Assembly: GCA_002311025.1 (NCBI GenBank)
Contig: DBYY01000009.1
Location: 310,001-374,000, forward strand
Length of the DNA: 64,000 bases
Reading direction: 5' to 3'
Source of the DNA: Candidatus Proelusimicrobium tauri
Lineage (GTDB): Bacteria; Elusimicrobiota; Elusimicrobia; Elusimicrobiales; Elusimicrobiaceae
Shown: one piece after another, positions 26,467 to 35,164 of the stretch
Layout: each line of letters opens with the position of its first letter
How positions within the stretch are numbered: position 1 is the stretch's first letter
Notes under the pieces: model-generated
Databases searched by the model: none
What the model was told of the DNA's origin: nothing
Seen by the model: the letters and a program-made list of their open reading frames with translations, nothing else
Position numbers and translations under genes: made by a program

Positions 26467-27258
26467 ATGGATATAAACAGTTATAAAAAATCTAATTTCG
26501 GTGCGGCTTTTTTCTTTTTATCAAAAGAACAAAAAGAGGCCTTAAAACTGGTTTATGCTTTTTGTCGCTATGCTGATGATGTGGTTGATGATAATTTTGA
26601 AAATGCCCCGAAACTTTTAAAAGAATTAAGAGAAGATTTACAAAAACCGAATAAAGATTTTTTTATAAAACTTGAAAAAGTTATAAAAGATTTTAAAATA
26701 CCAAAACAATACTTTTTTGACTTAATTGACGGCGTTGAACGAGATTTAAAAACACCCGTACGTTTTGAAACTTTTAAAGATTTGGAGTGGTATATTTACA
26801 GAGTTGCCGGCGTTGTCGGACTGATGTGTATACACATTTTCGGTTTTAAAAATAAACAAACAATAGAGTACGCGAAAAATCTTGCAAATGCCGTGCAGAT
26901 GACAAATATTTTAAGAGATATCGCCGAAGACAGTAAAATAGACCGCCTTTATTTGCCACTTGAGGATTTGAAAAAATTTCAAGTACCGCAAGAAGATATT
27001 TTAAAAACAAATAATACATATGAAGTTAAAAAATTGCTTGCTTTTGAAAGGCAAAGAACTTTAGATTTTTATAATCAAGCCGAAAAACTTTTACCCAAAG
27101 AAGATTTTAAAAATATGCTCGGCGCAAGAATTATGGGCAATATCTATAAAGCCATTTTTGAAAAGACCGCGCCTTGCATAATCTTTGAAGAAAAAATAAA
27201 ATTAAGTAAGTTTAAAAAAATACTTATTATGATTAAAACTTGGAGTAGCGCACAATGA
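26467..27258 (+). CDS. squalene/phytoene synthase-family prenyltransferase
   Basis: A 263-residue head-to-head prenyl synthase-fold protein. The first Asp-rich motif is YADDVVDD near residue 37. The second is QMTNILRDIAEDSKIDRLYLP near residue 145, matching the NxxRDxxED form of the family. These Asp residues hold Mg-diphosphate in enzymes condensing two FPP or GGPP. No carotenoid, hopanoid or sterol gene is nearby, so the product (squalene, phytoene or other) is open. The neighbour is a TPR protein overlapping by 4 bases. Confidence 0.82.
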   Translation: MDINSYKKSNFGAAFFFLSKEQKEALKLVYAFCRYADDVVDDNFENAPKLLKELREDLQKPNKDFFIKLEKVIKDFKIPKQYFFDLIDGVERDLKTPVRFETFKDLEWYIYRVAGVVGLMCIHIFGFKNKQTIEYAKNLANAVQMTNILRDIAEDSKIDRLYLPLEDLKKFQVPQEDILKTNNTYEVKKLLAFERQRTLDFYNQAEKLLPKEDFKNMLGARIMGNIYKAIFEKTAPCIIFEEKIKLSKFKKILIMIKTWSSAQ

Positions 27259-28604
27259 AATACTTTTTAATATTTATTTCTTTATTCTCTGCCGGCACTT
27301 TGTTTGCCCAAGACACACAAAAATGTTTGGATAAGAGTAAAGCCTTTTTTGAACAAAAAGAATTCCCCTATGCCCAAAGAACTTTGGAAGATTGTTTAAA
27401 AACAAACCCTAATGATGTAGATATTTTAGTCAGTCTTGGTGGCGTTTGTATGAAACAAAATGACTTTGACAATGCTTTAACTTATTTTAAAACCGCATTA
27501 AAAAATATGACAAAACAATCACCTTATGTTTCTTATGTTTATACAAGGATGGGCGATTGTTATACCCATAAAAAAGATTTTGAAAAAGCAGGGAAATATT
27601 ATGAAGCCTCTTTAAAATATGAGCCGGCAAATATCAATTCTCTAGTCGGTAAAGGTATTTGTGAGGAACAAACGGGCAATTATCAAAACGCCGAAGAATA
27701 TTTTAAAAAAGCCCTAGCCGTAGATTTTACCAATATTGTAGCAAGAAGAAGGTTAATCGCCCTTGAACCGGATATTTTAACCCAAGATGAACTTGTTGCG
27801 AATATGAAGGAAAGGAATATCTTAGACCCACAGGCAAGCACTTATCAGGAACAAGATTTGGATTTACTTAAAAAAATGTTAAAGGCAGAAAGAGATAAAG
27901 CCATAAAATATCTTGAAGACAAATATGACGGCAAAATACCACCCGGTTTGATAGTAGAAAAATATCCCGGCAAAATTTATGCCCGCAAAATGCTTTCTTA
28001 CAGCGGTTATAATGATTTGATGTTTTTACTTTCCCAAGATGCTATTAATTTCTTCTTAAAAGAACAAGTTTACAAAAGTGAAATGTTAAAATTAAGAGAT
28101 TTAGAAGGTAATAAAATTTTTAATGATAAAGGTTTTCTTACCGAAGAAGGACTTATTGCTTATAGCCTTTCTTTAAACGGTCAAAAATCTTATCTTTTGC
28201 CTTCGCAACCTTTACCTTCCGGCGTGCAAAAAGCAAATATGTTTGTTCAACAATTGCTAAAACAAGGATATGAAGAAATCACCGTTTCCGAATATGCTTA
28301 CCTTATGGAAGAATCTCGCTGCAGCAAACAAACTTTAGTAAACAAACTCGGTGTTAAAATTGTCCCTATCACCAAAGAAAAAAACCGCTTCTTGGTGCTG
28401 ATACCGCCGCAAATGCTTAAAATAACGGAAATTCCTTATATCATTGTCCAAGAAAAGAGAAAGAAAAAAATTGAATCTCCTGATACTACCCCCGTATATA
28501 AAACGACTTTCGGAACAGGAAACACAAGACCCTATATCTGTAAACCGGACGGAACTTTAGATAGCATGGAAGATATTACCGTTACCGTGAATAAAGAAAA
28601 ATAA
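27255..28604 (+). CDS. secreted TPR-repeat protein
   Basis: 449 residues with a signal peptide ending near LFAQ (residue 19), so probably periplasmic or outer-membrane attached. Residues about 20-170 contain at least three tetratricopeptide repeats (for example GDCYTHKKDFEKAGKYYEAS), which scaffold protein contacts. The C-terminal 250 residues show no fold I recognise. It is coupled to the prenyl synthase by an ATGA overlap and ends at a strong terminator. Function unknown. Confidence 0.7.
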   Translation: MKYFLIFISLFSAGTLFAQDTQKCLDKSKAFFEQKEFPYAQRTLEDCLKTNPNDVDILVSLGGVCMKQNDFDNALTYFKTALKNMTKQSPYVSYVYTRMGDCYTHKKDFEKAGKYYEASLKYEPANINSLVGKGICEEQTGNYQNAEEYFKKALAVDFTNIVARRRLIALEPDILTQDELVANMKERNILDPQASTYQEQDLDLLKKMLKAERDKAIKYLEDKYDGKIPPGLIVEKYPGKIYARKMLSYSGYNDLMFLLSQDAINFFLKEQVYKSEMLKLRDLEGNKIFNDKGFLTEEGLIAYSLSLNGQKSYLLPSQPLPSGVQKANMFVQQLLKQGYEEITVSEYAYLMEESRCSKQTLVNKLGVKIVPITKEKNRFLVLIPPQMLKITEIPYIIVQEKRKKKIESPDTTPVYKTTFGTGNTRPYICKPDGTLDSMEDITVTVNKEK

Positions 28605-28628
28605 TTCATTTTTTCTTACCGTAAAAAT

Positions 28629-28658
28629 AAATCCCCCGATTTTAATGTCGGGGGATTT
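28629..28658. terminator. bidirectional terminator between converging genes
   Basis: AAATCCCCCGA / TCGGGGGATTT stem (11 bp), T-rich on both sides. It separates the TPR gene (plus) from the lipoprotein gene (minus). Confidence 0.8.
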
Positions 28659-28675
28659 ATTATTTATACTTAATT

Positions 28676-29971
28676 TTAATTTACTTTTTTACAAATGCCT
28701 TCTTTATACAGTTTTAAGAAAAGTTCTTGATCCCCCTTAGAAACTTCTTCTGTTTGTTCGCCAAAAGAATTGGCAAAGAAACCTTCATCAAAAGTTACTT
28801 TGGGACCGTGTTGTTCAAGAAGTTTGCTATACGGTGCAAGATATTGCGAAAGTTGCGGTTGTTTTATATCACACGAAAGAGAGTGATCTTCCTCTTTGCC
28901 GTTTCTCTTCATTACTAAAGTAATAGCCAACTTACAAGCACCGTCTTTATAAGAACTGTTTACTCCTCTGGAAACTGAAACATTATCAGTAATTGAAACT
29001 TCTTCTTTACCGGAGCCAAAATCTTGATTAGCACTGTTGTTTTTGTTTGCCTGTTCGCAACGGCTTAAAGCAAACAAAGTGCCTTGATATTTATAAGAAG
29101 GACTATACGTGGCGCGGGTTTCATCCGCTACTAATTCGCCCAATTCATCAAAGCCGGACAAAGATAATTCGTTATCGTTTAACAAAATATGGAAACCTTG
29201 TAAAACGACATGGCATTTACCTTTTTCTTTGCCTTTTATTTTTGCCTTATTCATTTCCATACCCATAACTTTAAATACTTCGGTATCGGGAGTACAAGTT
29301 TTTAAGGAAGTTTTAAATCTATCGGAGAAAGCCAACATTTTATGTTGCATTTCTTTTATTTTCTCTTGGGAAGGAGGTTGTTGTTCAAGAGGCTTACAAT
29401 CTCTGTTCATAATTTCAGACACAACAAAATCATATTCCCGCCCAGTTGTAGTAACAGACATAATACCGGCGTCAATTTTCTTTGTTGTAGTTTCCGTTGA
29501 TTTATCGTTCATAGCAGCAACTAATTTTGCTTGTGTTTCAGCGGAAAATTCACAATTTAATTCTGTCTTGTTAAAAACGAAATCATAGGTCAAAAATACC
29601 TGGCATTTATCCCCTTGTTTACCTTTGACATCAAATATAAACTTAAAGTCGGAGGCATCAAGTTTATCGGAAAACATAGACATCATAGCAGATGCGGCTT
29701 TTCTCATTTCAGGATTTTTTTCATAGATATCTTCACTATAAGGTGTGCAATTTGATACAGCGTTTTTTAACTCTTCACTAAAATAATAAGGTTTTGCTTC
29801 GCCGGTATTAGCAGCCGCATTGGTAGCATCTTCTATACTTTTAGCCATATTGGCAAGCATACCGGTAGGTGAAGAATTATCTGATTCTAATTCAACACTC
29901 GGCTTGGACTCTTTTTGAGAACAAGCGCAAATAATAAACCCCAAACATAGAATCAACAAAAGTTTTTTCAT
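28676..29971 (-). CDS. putative lipoprotein with three Cys-containing repeats
   Basis: 431 residues. The signal peptide ends in lipobox ICAC, making C17 the likely lipidated residue. I recognise no family. The mature part looks like three copies of a domain of about 110-130 residues, each opening with a Cys (SNCTPYSED, KTCTPDTEV, SRCEQANK) and containing a G-x-C plus beta-like segment (GDKCQVFL, KGKCHVVL, DGACKLAI). Two copies have a further Cys (ELNCEF, SLSCDI), so disulphides are plausible. It has RBS AAGGAG and a TATAAT box at 30003-30008. Confidence 0.6.
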   Translation of the reverse strand: MKKLLLILCLGFIICACSQKESKPSVELESDNSSPTGMLANMAKSIEDATNAAANTGEAKPYYFSEELKNAVSNCTPYSEDIYEKNPEMRKAASAMMSMFSDKLDASDFKFIFDVKGKQGDKCQVFLTYDFVFNKTELNCEFSAETQAKLVAAMNDKSTETTTKKIDAGIMSVTTTGREYDFVVSEIMNRDCKPLEQQPPSQEKIKEMQHKMLAFSDRFKTSLKTCTPDTEVFKVMGMEMNKAKIKGKEKGKCHVVLQGFHILLNDNELSLSGFDELGELVADETRATYSPSYKYQGTLFALSRCEQANKNNSANQDFGSGKEEVSITDNVSVSRGVNSSYKDGACKLAITLVMKRNGKEEDHSLSCDIKQPQLSQYLAPYSKLLEQHGPKVTFDEGFFANSFGEQTEEVSKGDQELFLKLYKEGICKKVN

Positions 29972-30002
29972 GTTTTTTCTCCTTTATTAAGAATATATTT
30001 AT

Positions 30003-30008
30003 ATTATA
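30003..30008 (-). promoter_or_regulatory. -10 box of the lipoprotein gene
   Basis: TATAAT on the minus strand, 31 bases before the ATG, preceded by TTTG. The -35 is weak. Confidence 0.4.
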
Positions 30009-30027
30009 CAAATAAAAAGTAAAAGTT

Positions 30028-31197
30028 CTATGGTGGGGATAGATGCCCTATTTTATCTTCGGTAGTAAAAGGTTTTTTGATGTATACTGCGGCAACTTCA
30101 TCAATACCCCAAGATTCTTTGGCACTCTTTATATCTTTATAAATTTGAACGGCTTCTTCTCTTTTGCCTAAAATATCATAGACTTCGGCAAGTCTTAAAA
30201 GGTTATTCATTTGCCAGCGGCTCATTTCCTGAGAAGCGGTTGCATCTATACTTGTTTCAAAGGTTTGAGCGGCCTTATCCCATAAACCTTGCGCCATATA
30301 AGCAGTGCCGATTGCACTGTAAGTGCGGGCAATATAAATTTCTTTATAAAAAGATTCTTTACCGATTTTTGACAAAAACTCTTGAGCAGCAAAAATAACA
30401 TTATCATAATTTTTATTTTCATAATCGGCAATAATGCTGACAAATTCAAAAAGCGGATTTTGCGGATATTTTTGGCGCACTTCTTTAATAAGTTCTGCGG
30501 CAAGTTGCGGATTATAATATTTTTCATTATGAATAGAAATTTCCACAAGCAAAAGTTTTGCCGTATCAGCGGAAAACTTGCCTTTATCTTTTATTAAGTA
30601 AAGATAATCTATACCTTTTTGAGCGTCTGCACTGCCAACGAGTTTGGCTAAAACTTTTACAACGGCGGGTAAAGTGCCTGCATAGTATTGGTAAATGGCT
30701 TCACCAAGATAAGCGTCATACATTTCAGGCGAAAGTTTTGCCGCTTTATTCATATATTTTATACCTTTTTTGCCGGAAAAATACGCCTTTATATATTTTC
30801 TGTTAGCAAGTTCAAAGCGGGCTTTAACGCCGTAAATACCACCTAAAGCAAGATAATCTTGCGCTACGCCTTCGTGTTCTTTAAGCCAAGATTTTATGCC
30901 GTCAATTGAGGTTAAAATTGCTTTTTCAAAAACTTTTGTCTGTTCGGGATTGCTCTTTTCAAATTCATATTCAAAACGCGCCCACTCTATCATAGTTTTG
31001 CCGAAAAGCGCTATCGGATAGTTTGTGTCCCTTTGTAAAATATAATCTATATTTTCTTCGGCGGTTTTGAAATCTAAATTATAAATAGCCGCAACACCGC
31101 TTTGCGCTTTTTGCATATATTCAGGCGACATAGTAAAACTATTTACTGATACCGCCATCAAAAAAACTAATAAACAGAGGGCAAGTTTTTTAAGCAT
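30028..31197 (-). CDS. exported TPR-like protein
   Basis: 389 residues with a signal peptide (about 1-20, cut near VNSF). Helical, Ala/Tyr-rich sequence follows, with TPR-like pairs such as YDILGKREEAVQIYKDIK and GTAYMAQGLWDKAAQTFE. It probably acts as a periplasmic scaffold; no enzyme motif is visible. It overlaps the end of serS by 8 bases, so it is co-transcribed with it. Different in sequence from the TPR protein at 27255. Confidence 0.65.
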   Translation of the reverse strand: MLKKLALCLLVFLMAVSVNSFTMSPEYMQKAQSGVAAIYNLDFKTAEENIDYILQRDTNYPIALFGKTMIEWARFEYEFEKSNPEQTKVFEKAILTSIDGIKSWLKEHEGVAQDYLALGGIYGVKARFELANRKYIKAYFSGKKGIKYMNKAAKLSPEMYDAYLGEAIYQYYAGTLPAVVKVLAKLVGSADAQKGIDYLYLIKDKGKFSADTAKLLLVEISIHNEKYYNPQLAAELIKEVRQKYPQNPLFEFVSIIADYENKNYDNVIFAAQEFLSKIGKESFYKEIYIARTYSAIGTAYMAQGLWDKAAQTFETSIDATASQEMSRWQMNNLLRLAEVYDILGKREEAVQIYKDIKSAKESWGIDEVAAVYIKKPFTTEDKIGHLSPP

Positions 31198-32482
31198 TTT
31201 TTTCTATTTTATCTTTACCGAAATACGGGCGAAGGGCTTCTGGTATAACTATGCTGCCGTCTTTTTGCTGGTAATTTTCTAAAATGGCGGCAAAAGTCCT
31301 GCCGACTGCTATACCACTACCGTTTAAAGTGTGGACAAATTGTGTGCCTTTGCCGTTTGTTTCTTTATAGCGAAGGTTCATTCTTCTCGCTTGAAAGTCC
31401 GTGCAGTTTGAGCAGGAAGAAATTTCTCTAAAGCAATTTTGGCTGGGGAACCAAACTTCCAAATCATAAGTTTTTGCGGCACTAAATCCCATATCGCCGC
31501 TGGAAAGTAAAACTCTTTGATAAGGTAAGCCCAGAGTCTTTAAAACTTTTTCGGCTTCTAATGTCATTTTTTCAAGTATTTCCATAGAGTTTTCCGGCTT
31601 TGAAAGCCAAACCATTTCCACTTTATTAAATTGGTGATTTCTTATTAAACCGCGTGTATCTTTACCATAAGCACCGGCCTCTTTTCTAAAGCAGGGAGTA
31701 TAAGCCGTGAAGGCCTTTGGCAAATCTTTTTCCTGTAAAATTTGACCGCGATATAAATTTGTTAACGGAATTTCGGCCGTAGATATAAGATATTGGTCTT
31801 CTTCTCCTTCGAGATGATACATATCTTCTTTAAATTTAGGTAATTGGCCCGTGCCTAGCAAGCAAGAAGCATTGATAATTGCAGGCGGCATATATTCCGT
31901 GTAGCCGGCCTCAGTATGTAAATCAATCATAAAATTGATTAAGGACCTTTCTAAACGAGCACCGTCACCGCGTAAAAGAGCAAAACGGCTACCGGATAAA
32001 ACTGAAGCCGTTTGAAAATCTAAAATACCTAGTGCTTCACCTAAAGCATGGTGATCTTTCGGTTCAAAATCAAATTTAGGCAAGGGCAAAGAGTTTTCTT
32101 TTACAATAACATTTGCTCTTTCATCAGGACCTACGGGAACAGAAACATCCGGCAAATTAGGTATCATAAGCATAAGTTTATCTATTTGTGCTTTAAGTTC
32201 GGTCATTTTAACATCGGCCTCGGCCATTTCTTCCTTTAAAGTATTGGCTTCTTTCATAATTGCTTGGGCTGCGACCGGACCTTCTTTTGCGCGAACAACA
32301 CCAATTTGTTTTGATAAATTATTGCGTTTTGCTCTTAATTCTTCTACTTTTTGTAATTCTTGTTTATATTCTTGGTATAAACCGACTACCGTTGCGGCAT
32401 CTTCTTTTAACTTAGAATTTCTGTTGCCAAGACGCTCTTGGACTTCTATTGGGTTTGATACTAAAAGTTTAATGTCTATCAT
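31190..32482 (-). CDS. serS: seryl-tRNA synthetase
   Basis: 430 residues. It has an N-terminal coiled-coil arm (about 30-105) that grips the long variable arm of tRNA-Ser, then a class II core with TAEIPLTNLYRG (motif 1/2 region), FRKEAGAYGKDTRGLIRNHQF (motif 2) and LNGSGIAVGRTFAAILENYQ (motif 3). EISSCSNCTDFQARRMNLRY is the usual Ser-binding area. Its start overlaps the small membrane protein gene by 14 bases. Confidence 0.98.
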   Translation of the reverse strand: MIDIKLLVSNPIEVQERLGNRNSKLKEDAATVVGLYQEYKQELQKVEELRAKRNNLSKQIGVVRAKEGPVAAQAIMKEANTLKEEMAEADVKMTELKAQIDKLMLMIPNLPDVSVPVGPDERANVIVKENSLPLPKFDFEPKDHHALGEALGILDFQTASVLSGSRFALLRGDGARLERSLINFMIDLHTEAGYTEYMPPAIINASCLLGTGQLPKFKEDMYHLEGEEDQYLISTAEIPLTNLYRGQILQEKDLPKAFTAYTPCFRKEAGAYGKDTRGLIRNHQFNKVEMVWLSKPENSMEILEKMTLEAEKVLKTLGLPYQRVLLSSGDMGFSAAKTYDLEVWFPSQNCFREISSCSNCTDFQARRMNLRYKETNGKGTQFVHTLNGSGIAVGRTFAAILENYQQKDGSIVIPEALRPYFGKDKIEKNA

Positions 32483-32714
32483 AATCTCCTCTTGCTAAAT
32501 CCTTAACTGAATAGGGTTTTGGAAAATATTTTTTTATAGGGTCTGTTTTATTTTTACTTTCGTCAATTACAATACCTTTTAAAGTATCGGTATTAACGGG
32601 CAAAAGAAATGTTTGCCTAATTATAAAAACCGAAATTAAAAGAACGGCAGATATTAAAAATATCCAAAAGAAAGGTCCTATTTTTGGCTTTTCTATAATA
32701 GTATTTTCTTGCAT
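32469..32714 (-). CDS. small single-pass membrane protein
   Basis: 81 residues with one hydrophobic helix at about 14-33 flanked by polar ends; probably inner-membrane, with the C-terminal part outside. No family recognised. It overlaps serS by 14 bases and is the first gene of that operon. No RBS is visible; a weak TGTTAAAGT box lies 7 bases before the ATG, so it too could be leaderless. Confidence 0.55.
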   Translation of the reverse strand: MQENTIIEKPKIGPFFWIFLISAVLLISVFIIRQTFLLPVNTDTLKGIVIDESKNKTDPIKKYFPKPYSVKDLARGDYDRH

Positions 32715-32797
32715 ATTGCCGACTTTAACAAACTATCCCTTAAAATAAAATAGGATAAAATATCCCTTAAATACTATTATATCACTTTAATATTTAA

Positions 32798-32803
32798 TAA
32801 AAT
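32798..32803 (+). promoter_or_regulatory. -10 box, predicted leaderless promoter
   Basis: TAAAAT followed by 6 bases and the ATG at 32810; no RBS. Confidence 0.45.
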
Positions 32804-32809
32804 ATATGT

Positions 32810-33415
32810 ATGGATAAAAAAACAGCAACTATTTTAAAGAAAGCAAAAAAAATAAAAATGCTGATAACTGATGTTGACGGCGTTTTAACAGATGCTACTA
32901 TGAACTTTATTACTAATCCCCAAAAGGAACTTTTGGAAGTAAAAAAGTTTTGCGCATACGACGGGCTTGCCTGCCATATGTTACGTGACGGCGGTATTAA
33001 AAGCGCCATTATAACCGGCGGAAATGCCCCCGCAACGGAAAAGCGAGCCGCAAGTTTAGGTATGGACTTTTTATATTATAATTACCTTTCAAAAGGTCCT
33101 GCTTTACAAGATATTTTAAAGAAAACCGGCTTAAAAGCAGAAGAAATTGCCTATATAGGTGACGATTTTATTGATATGCCCGTTCTTTTAGAAGTCGGTC
33201 TTGCCTGTGCGGTAAAAACTTCCATACCGGAAGTTAAAAAAATAGTCCACTATGTTACCAAAAAAGAAGGTGGAAGAGGTGCTTTTAGAGAAGTTACCGA
33301 ACTTTTATTAAAAGCGCAAGGCAAATGGAATAAAACCATAAAAAATGCCCAAGAAGGCACTATCGGCAAAACCCCTAAACCGAAATTACAGGTTATTAAT
33401 TTTAGACAAAAATAA
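32810..33415 (+). CDS. kdsC: KdsC-like HAD-family phosphatase
   Basis: 201 residues of the HAD superfamily, close to 3-deoxy-D-manno-octulosonate 8-phosphate phosphatase, which makes free KDO for lipopolysaccharide. The nucleophile motif is LITDVDGVLTDA, IITGGNAP carries the motif II Thr, and YIGDDFIDMPVL is motif IV. Small size without a cap domain fits KdsC. A Lys-rich tail of about 30 residues is extra. YrbI-like phosphatases of sialic-acid-type pathways look the same, so the substrate is not certain. Confidence 0.8.
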   Translation: MDKKTATILKKAKKIKMLITDVDGVLTDATMNFITNPQKELLEVKKFCAYDGLACHMLRDGGIKSAIITGGNAPATEKRAASLGMDFLYYNYLSKGPALQDILKKTGLKAEEIAYIGDDFIDMPVLLEVGLACAVKTSIPEVKKIVHYVTKKEGGRGAFREVTELLLKAQGKWNKTIKNAQEGTIGKTPKPKLQVINFRQK

Positions 33416-33433
33416 CTTTTCTATCTCGTAAAA

Positions 33434-33442
33434 TGCTAAAAT
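33434..33442 (+). promoter_or_regulatory. extended -10 promoter
   Basis: TGCTAAAAT, 19 bases before the ATG at 33462; the leader includes AAGGG as RBS. Confidence 0.5.
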
Positions 33443-33461
33443 ATTATTAAGGGAAAAATCT

Positions 33462-34502
33462 ATGGAAATATCTCACTTAAGTTATGTTTTGCTTACTTTA
33501 ATTGTTCTGGCCGCTTTGTTTTTGCCTTTCTTGTGGCATAAAGCAGAAGAGCAACTGGAAATCTTTTTATTTTGCCTTGGGGTGCTAGCCGCAACAGCAA
33601 GCAATGCTTGGTCTTGGAAATTAGTAAAAGAGGCCATTCTTCACCCTATAACCATTACTCTTGCGGTTTTAATTACCGGAATTTTATTCAATTATTTTAA
33701 AGGTAAAATTACTTCCTTTATAGAATCTTTGGCGGAGAAATTCGGCGTAAAAAGAACTATCTTTTTTGCTGTTTTGATTTTATCTTTTCTTTCAAGTATG
33801 ACAACGGCAATAATCGCCGCTTTGATTTTGTGCGAAATTGTTGCCTGTTTGCGCCTTAACAGAAAAGACTGCCTTAAAGTTATCGTTATGGGTTGTTTCG
33901 GTATCGGTATGGGCGCGGTTTTAACAAGAATAGGCGAACCCCTTTCTGTAATAGTTATTGATAAACTTTCCGGCGCTCCGCATCATGCGGGATTTTTCTT
34001 TTTACTCAAACTTTTATGGCCTTATATTTTGCCGGCAATTTTCTTTTTTGCTTATATGTCTACCCGTATTTCCGGTGAACAAAATAAAAACAAATTACAC
34101 TTTGAAAAAGAAACGTCCGTAGATATTTTAATAAGAGCGGCAAAAATTTACCTTTTTATTATGGCACTTGTTTTGTTTGGGGAAGGTTTATCCCCCTTGG
34201 CAAGAGCGACTATCCAAAAATTGCCGCCCAGTATTTTGTATTGGGCAAACTCCCTTTCGGCCATACTTGATAATGCAACTTTAGCCGCAGCGGAAATCGT
34301 GCCGGAAATGACAACAGCACAAATTGAATTTTTACTTTTGGCTTTAATTGTTTCGGGCGGTTTCTTAATACCGGGCAATATACCTAACATTATTTGTGCT
34401 TCAAAGTTTAAAATTAAAAGTAGTGATTGGGCGCGCCTTGCTTTGCCTTTGGGAACAGGCGTAATGCTCTTGTTCTTTATTATTTTAAAAATTTTTGCTT
34501 AA
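33462..34502 (+). CDS. putative cation transporter, DUF1646-like membrane protein
   Basis: 346 residues with about ten hydrophobic helices. The SSMTTAIIAALILCEIV and GMGAVLTRIGEPLSVIV segments look like the ion-transporter (ArsB/NhaD/CitM) superfamily, whose DUF1646 branch is annotated as predicted cation transporters. SGGFLIPGNIPNIICASK near the end fits the second half of an inverted repeat. The transported ion is unknown. It starts an operon of closely spaced genes through 37073. Confidence 0.6.
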   Translation: MEISHLSYVLLTLIVLAALFLPFLWHKAEEQLEIFLFCLGVLAATASNAWSWKLVKEAILHPITITLAVLITGILFNYFKGKITSFIESLAEKFGVKRTIFFAVLILSFLSSMTTAIIAALILCEIVACLRLNRKDCLKVIVMGCFGIGMGAVLTRIGEPLSVIVIDKLSGAPHHAGFFFLLKLLWPYILPAIFFFAYMSTRISGEQNKNKLHFEKETSVDILIRAAKIYLFIMALVLFGEGLSPLARATIQKLPPSILYWANSLSAILDNATLAAAEIVPEMTTAQIEFLLLALIVSGGFLIPGNIPNIICASKFKIKSSDWARLALPLGTGVMLLFFIILKIFA

Positions 34503-34520
34503 CTTATAAAAGGAGATATT

Positions 34521-35162
34521 ATGATAGATCATTCAGAAATCGTAATGAGAATTTTGGTGGCTTTGATTATGGGCGGAGTTATCGGACTTGAAAGACAGTA
34601 TCACGATAAACCCGCCGGCTTTGCAACAAATACTCTTATTTGCGTAGGTTCTACCGTGTTTGCTATGCTTTCCATTCTTTCCGCTTATTATCTAGGCGGA
34701 GATCCTGCAAGAATCGCCGCACAAATTGTTGCCGGTGTGGGTTTCTTGGGGGCAGGTTCTATTTTAAGAGATGGCAATAAAATTTCCGGTTTAACTACCG
34801 CTGCGGGTATTTGGCTTGTGGCGGCGGTCGGTATGGCTATTGGTTATGGCCACTATTTTATTGCTTCCATAGCAACGGCAAGTGTTTTAATTTTACAACT
34901 TTTTGTACGCAAAATGATGAACACTTTTGATTATGTCCAATTATATGATTCTTTAACAATAAAATGTTCCCCCAAATGGGAAATTGTAGAAAAAATTAAA
35001 TCCGTTTTTAAAAATAATGAAGCCGAAATCATAAAGGATGAAATCCACAAAGAAAACGGCTTGATTGTTTTAAAATTAGTTGTAAATATGTCCGCAACTA
35101 AATACCAAAAAATAGTAAAGGAATTATCTCCCATTGAGGAAATTAAATCCTTGGATAAATAA
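34521..35162 (+). CDS. MgtC/SapB family membrane protein
   Basis: 213 residues. Four or five hydrophobic helices at about 8-130 carry the MgtC signature (GGVIGLERQYHDKPAGFATN, GVGFLGAGSILRDG, GLTTAAGIWLVAAVG), followed by a soluble C-terminal domain of about 75 residues with an ACT-like look. MgtC proteins affect magnesium homeostasis and ATP synthase activity in pathogens; the role in other bacteria is unsettled. It is 18 bases downstream of the putative transporter. Confidence 0.88.
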   Translation: MIDHSEIVMRILVALIMGGVIGLERQYHDKPAGFATNTLICVGSTVFAMLSILSAYYLGGDPARIAAQIVAGVGFLGAGSILRDGNKISGLTTAAGIWLVAAVGMAIGYGHYFIASIATASVLILQLFVRKMMNTFDYVQLYDSLTIKCSPKWEIVEKIKSVFKNNEAEIIKDEIHKENGLIVLKLVVNMSATKYQKIVKELSPIEEIKSLDK

Positions 35163-35164
35163 TT

